From positions 930,001 to 994,000 of the forward strand of contig NZ_VEIO01000001.1 of assembly GCF_007680605.1 (NCBI RefSeq): 64,000 nt of DNA. The letters run 5' to 3'. Position 1 is the first letter of the stretch; each line of letters begins with the position of its first letter. A program made the translations under genes and the position numbers. The notes beneath the pieces are model-generated. The model saw nothing but the letters and a program-made list of their open reading frames with translations. It had not been told where the DNA came from and did no database searches. The stretch is from Paenibacillus xylanexedens (lineage in GTDB: Bacteria; Bacillota; Bacilli; Paenibacillales; Paenibacillaceae). Positions 60,607 through 64,000 of the stretch are shown here, piece by piece.

Positions 60607-63279
60607 ATGAGAAAAAAGCGTACTGCGTTTGCAGCGGTCATCCTCATTGCAAGCTTGATCTTGGCTCAAAATATCAACTATGCGGAGTCGGTAACGGAAC
60701 GAGTAGCGACTACATCAGGTGATTCACAAGAGGTGGATCAGAGTACGGCTTCTGAGTCTTCTAAAACACAACAAACTTCAACAGAACAAAAGTCTGAGGC
60801 GGCGGATTCTGAACGTGTGGGAAAAGAGCAATCCACTACTACCAGCTCTGAACTGAAAACAGCATCTGCAGAACAACAGAATAATGAAGCAGTGGCTGTT
60901 CCTGAGGGAATGGAAGCTGTTGCAGAAAAGGATGGCTTGATCCTGTATCTAAAGCCGGAAACGACAGAGATTGCGGTCAAGGATCTGAAGAATGGTGCGA
61001 TGTGGTTTTCTAATCCGCAGGATCGGGAAGCGGACACCATAGCGACCGGTTATAACAAATCCCAGCTGAATGTGCAATTTGAATTGACGTATTACGACAA
61101 TACGGGCAATGCGCTCAAATACGATAATTTTACGCACAGTGTAGAGAATGGTCAGTTTGAAGTTGAAAAAGTAGAGGACGGTTTCAACGTTGTATACACG
61201 CTGGGTGAAGTCAAAAGTGATATTGAAGCCATCCCTAAATATATTAGCGAGGAACGCTTTAACACGTTGATTCTCGGGAAACTGGAAGAAAAAGACCAGA
61301 AAGAAATTGAGAAGCGCTTTAAGTATGATGAGCAGAACAAACGTTACGAAAGACGGGATTCATCTCTTAAAGGCGTAGGTTTGTCCAAAGTAACCCGAAT
61401 TTTCGAGTCTGTCGGCTATGATGAGGCACAGATTGCCATAGACAAAGCGGCCTATGGTGAAGAGGAAAGCGGGAGCGCAAGTGTCATTGTGCCTGTCCAC
61501 TATCGACTGGAGCAAGGACATCTGCGTGTATCCATTCCGGAAAATGGAATCCAGTATCCGGATACGATGAAAATTCAATCCTTGTCCCTGCTGCCGTTTT
61601 TTGGAGCGAGCGGTCCAAAAGATAAAGGATACAGTCTGGTGCCAGACGGATCGGGTTCCCTGATTTATTTTAATAATAAAAAAACGACGGTATCCCCATA
61701 TAGTACGGCTCTGTATGGAAGTGATCATGCTGTAAATCAGCTCTCCCAGATCCAGAAGGAACAGAAGGCCAGGATGCCGGTGTTTGGCATGAGTTACGGA
61801 GACAAAGGCTACCTTGCAATCATTGATAAAGGTGATGCGGTTGCGTCTGTTGAAGCGGATGTCAGCGGCAGATTGAACCAGTACAATACGGTGCATTCCA
61901 GTTTTTCGCTTAGCAGTATGGAAGAGGTTACCCTGACGAACGGCTGGCGTTCCAGCACAGTCAAACGGTTTCAGGCACAGCCTTTTCATAATGAAATGTC
62001 CGTTATCTATGAATTTTTGAGCGCAGATGATGCGAGCTATTCCGGTATGGCCTCGACTTATCGGGATTATTTGACGGAGCAAAAGAAACTCACCCGTTTA
62101 GGTGATGATACGGAACTCCCTTTTTACGTGGAATTAATCGGCGGTATCCCGAAGAAAAAGTTTTTCCTCGGCATCCCGTATAATGCTTACGAGTCGCTTA
62201 CCACGTTCGAAGAGGCACAGGATATTTTAAAAGAAATGCAAAGCCTTGGTGTGGAGGATATCCAGCTTCGGTACTCGGGGTGGTTTAACGGCGGTCTGCA
62301 TCATGATATGCCGAAGTCCATCGATGTGGATAAAAAGCTTGGTGGCGCTAAAGGTTTGCAAAGCCTACAGGCCTATACACAAGAGAATGGTTTTGGATTA
62401 TACCCGGACGTATCCTTCCTAGAGGCGTTCCCGGAAGCAAAGGGATTCAAAAAATCGTATGCTTCTCGCCAAATTACAGGTAAACTTGCGCAGTTATTCC
62501 CGTACTATATCTCCTCCTTTACACGGGATGATGAAGCCTCTCCGGGCTATGTCCTGAGTCCGGAAGCGGTGCCGGGCATTGTGAGCGGATTTATGCAAGA
62601 TTATAAGGAAACAGGACTTACAGGTCTGTCGCTTCGAGATTTAGGCGACCAGCTGAATTCCGATTTTAACCGCGCTAATGTGATCAATCGCGAGCAGGCC
62701 AAAGAGGTTGTGATAAAGCAGCTTGAGCAGGTGCGCAGCTCGGATGCATCGCTTCTTGTAGAAGGCGGCAATAGTTACGCAAGCCCCTATGCCAGACATA
62801 TCGTGGATGCACCTGTTAGCAACAGCGGGTTTAACATTACCGATGAAGCGGTTCCCTTTTTCCAACTGGTCTATCACGGCTATGTACAGTACACAGGCCA
62901 GGCATGGAATATGGCGGATGATCAGGATTCCCATGTACAGATGCTGCGGGCGATTGAAACCGGATCGGCACCGTATTACACGTGGTTCTACGCAGATCCA
63001 TCTGCGATCAAACTGACGAGCTTTGACGCGTTATATTCGGCCGATTATCGACGCTGGATCGAGGAATCAGCAGAGCGATACAAGGAACTTAGGAATGTGT
63101 TGCAAGATGTACAGAATCAAACGATTGTTAGACATGAGAAGCTGAGTAAGGGTGTTTATCAAACGACTTACGAAAAAGGTAAAACGGTCATTGTGAATTA
63201 CAACGATGCTGCTGTGGAGTGGAATGGCACACGTGTGGCAGCGAAGAGCTACTGGGTAGGAGGTGACATGCCGGAATGA
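60607..63279 (+). CDS. DUF5696 extracellular protein
   Basis: About 890 residues from ATG 60607 after GAAAGGAGGTGCGTGAT. Signal segment, Ser/Thr/Gln/Glu-rich linker (about 35-110), then the DUF5696 region with DGSGSLIYFNNKK and a TIM-barrel-like second half (FFLGIPYNAYESLTTFEEAQDIL, LRDLGDQLNSDFNR, ILVEGGN-like LLVEGGNSYASP). May bind or cut the transported glycan, although no glycosidase motif is proven. 4-bp overlap with the next permease. Confidence 0.8.
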   Translation: MRKKRTAFAAVILIASLILAQNINYAESVTERVATTSGDSQEVDQSTASESSKTQQTSTEQKSEAADSERVGKEQSTTTSSELKTASAEQQNNEAVAVPEGMEAVAEKDGLILYLKPETTEIAVKDLKNGAMWFSNPQDREADTIATGYNKSQLNVQFELTYYDNTGNALKYDNFTHSVENGQFEVEKVEDGFNVVYTLGEVKSDIEAIPKYISEERFNTLILGKLEEKDQKEIEKRFKYDEQNKRYERRDSSLKGVGLSKVTRIFESVGYDEAQIAIDKAAYGEEESGSASVIVPVHYRLEQGHLRVSIPENGIQYPDTMKIQSLSLLPFFGASGPKDKGYSLVPDGSGSLIYFNNKKTTVSPYSTALYGSDHAVNQLSQIQKEQKARMPVFGMSYGDKGYLAIIDKGDAVASVEADVSGRLNQYNTVHSSFSLSSMEEVTLTNGWRSSTVKRFQAQPFHNEMSVIYEFLSADDASYSGMASTYRDYLTEQKKLTRLGDDTELPFYVELIGGIPKKKFFLGIPYNAYESLTTFEEAQDILKEMQSLGVEDIQLRYSGWFNGGLHHDMPKSIDVDKKLGGAKGLQSLQAYTQENGFGLYPDVSFLEAFPEAKGFKKSYASRQITGKLAQLFPYYISSFTRDDEASPGYVLSPEAVPGIVSGFMQDYKETGLTGLSLRDLGDQLNSDFNRANVINREQAKEVVIKQLEQVRSSDASLLVEGGNSYASPYARHIVDAPVSNSGFNITDEAVPFFQLVYHGYVQYTGQAWNMADDQDSHVQMLRAIETGSAPYYTWFYADPSAIKLTSFDALYSADYRRWIEESAERYKELRNVLQDVQNQTIVRHEKLSKGVYQTTYEKGKTVIVNYNDAAVEWNGTRVAAKSYWVGGDMPE

Positions 63280-64000
63280 AACTTAAGAAATTATCCCTGG
63301 AGCAAAAAAACAGATATTACGGTTTGTATTTCATCCTGCCTTGGTTCATCGGTTTCCTGTTACTTTTCATGGTGCCGCTGATCTCTTCGTTCCGATACAG
63401 TCTGAGCAATCTGCAGGTATCTAATGAAGGGTTTACGCTGGAGTTTATCGGTTTGGCGAATTTCCGTGAAGCGTTATTCTCTCATGAATCCTATGTGAGG
63501 ATGCTGACGGAATCTGTAACCAATATTGTCGTGAATACACCTTTAATTATTATTTTCAGCCTGTTTTTTGCGGTGATTTTGAATCAGAAGTTTCATGGAA
63601 GAGTGCTGGCGAGAGCGATTTTTTTCCTTCCGGTTATTCTGGCTTCGGGTATTATTGCAAGTATCGAAAACGGGGATTTGATGCAATCCGTTGTACGTAG
63701 TGCCAACGACATGACGGGCGGCGGGCTATCTGTAATGAAAAATCTGGATCTGACGATCATGCTCCTTGAATCAGGCATGAGTCCGATTCTGGTTGAATAT
63801 TTGACAGGTGCGGTTAGCCGGATTTACGAGATTGTCAGTCAATCAGGCGTTCAGATTTTGATTTTCCTTGCGGGATTGCAGTCGATTTCTCCATCGCTGT
63901 ATGAAGCAGCCAAAATCGAAGGATCTACGGGCTATGAAGCCTTTTGGAAAATTACGTTCCCGATGCTGAGCCCGCTGATTCTGACGAATCTGGTGTATAC
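63276..64000 (+). CDS. sugar ABC transporter permease (partial)
   Basis: Starts at ATG 63276 (AGGAGGTGA eight bases before) and runs off the window after about 241 codons. RYYGLYFILPWFIGFLLLFMVPLISS is a MalF-type first segment; SLYEAAKIEGSTGYEAFWKITFPMLSP is the EAA loop. An extended loop of about 60 residues between membrane segments (SIENGDLMQSVVRS to VSRIYEIVSQSG) is larger than usual. Third permease of the operon. Confidence 0.88.
   Translation, partial: MKLKKLSLEQKNRYYGLYFILPWFIGFLLLFMVPLISSFRYSLSNLQVSNEGFTLEFIGLANFREALFSHESYVRMLTESVTNIVVNTPLIIIFSLFFAVILNQKFHGRVLARAIFFLPVILASGIIASIENGDLMQSVVRSANDMTGGGLSVMKNLDLTIMLLESGMSPILVEYLTGAVSRIYEIVSQSGVQILIFLAGLQSISPSLYEAAKIEGSTGYEAFWKITFPMLSPLILTNLVY

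Noticed and set aside
1..64000. rRNA and tRNA genes, riboswitches
   Set aside because: No recognisable tRNA cloverleaf, rRNA segment or known riboswitch core was seen in the intergenic regions.

Overview
The window looks like a chromosome segment of a Paenibacillus-type Bacillota. Strong AGGAGG-type ribosome sites, frequent TTG/GTG starts, CcpA/LacI-like operators, a Bacillus-type replication terminator protein homologue, and a sugar ABC operon carrying a DUF5696 protein all point that way. No rRNA, tRNA, CRISPR array, transposase or recombinase gene was found.

Layout. (1) 1-18.2 kb is ordinary chromosome: a vWA/PP2C pair, an SDR oxidoreductase, HrpB helicase, a stress protein behind a SigB-like promoter, a DUF202 protein, an acyltransferase, an RTP homologue overlapping a Gfo/Idh/MocA oxidoreductase, an MFS transporter with its probable winged-helix regulator, a DksA/YteA-like protein, DivIVA-domain and Rrf2 proteins, a phosphoesterase, and an isomerase plus two-oxidoreductase sugar cluster behind tandem LacI/CcpA-like sites. 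(2) 18.4-21.6 kb is AT-rich accessory DNA: an RloC-like anticodon nuclease, then a divergent small-protein/XRE-repressor pair with three shared operators. (3) 21.65-33.5 kb is the most unusual part, an integron-like array. Seventeen attC-like palindromes (61-161 bp when both ends survive) separate single promoterless genes that all lie on the + strand. Each site starts with a YYYAAC-type box, ends with GTTRRRY, and folds into three covarying hairpins. By hand, the left box of a site usually complements the right box of the previous site, not its own. That is the mosaic expected if each gene+site had circularised and recombined at the GTT, as integron cassettes do. Cargo includes P-loop kinases (one TmrB-like), two GIY-YIG-like proteins, an HNH nuclease, a ParB-like protein, a GNAT, small orphans, and an unlisted 30-residue holin-like toxin with its own promoter. 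No integrase is present, so it would be classed as a CALIN-like array (attC cluster without integrase) unless intI lies elsewhere. (4) 33.5-50.4 kb carries the same kind of cargo (acetyltransferases, APH kinases, DinB proteins, GrpB, peptidase S51, HD, P-loop kinases, acetamidase, HAD) with only fading site remnants to 38.8 kb, and three genes broken by in-frame stops. It reads as a fossil extension of the array. (5) 50.5-64 kb is a carbohydrate ABC operon: promoter with two abutting LacI-type operators, two paralogous lipoprotein binding proteins, a 970-residue membrane-anchored binding protein, two permeases, an NHL/TPR protein, a Yip1-like membrane protein, a DUF5696 protein and a third permease cut by the window end.

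How it fits together: sites are intact on the left and decay to the right, which suggests cassettes entered at the left end next to the autoregulated XRE gene, with the toxin cassette possibly stabilising the array. All identifications come from reading motifs by eye; no database search was run.
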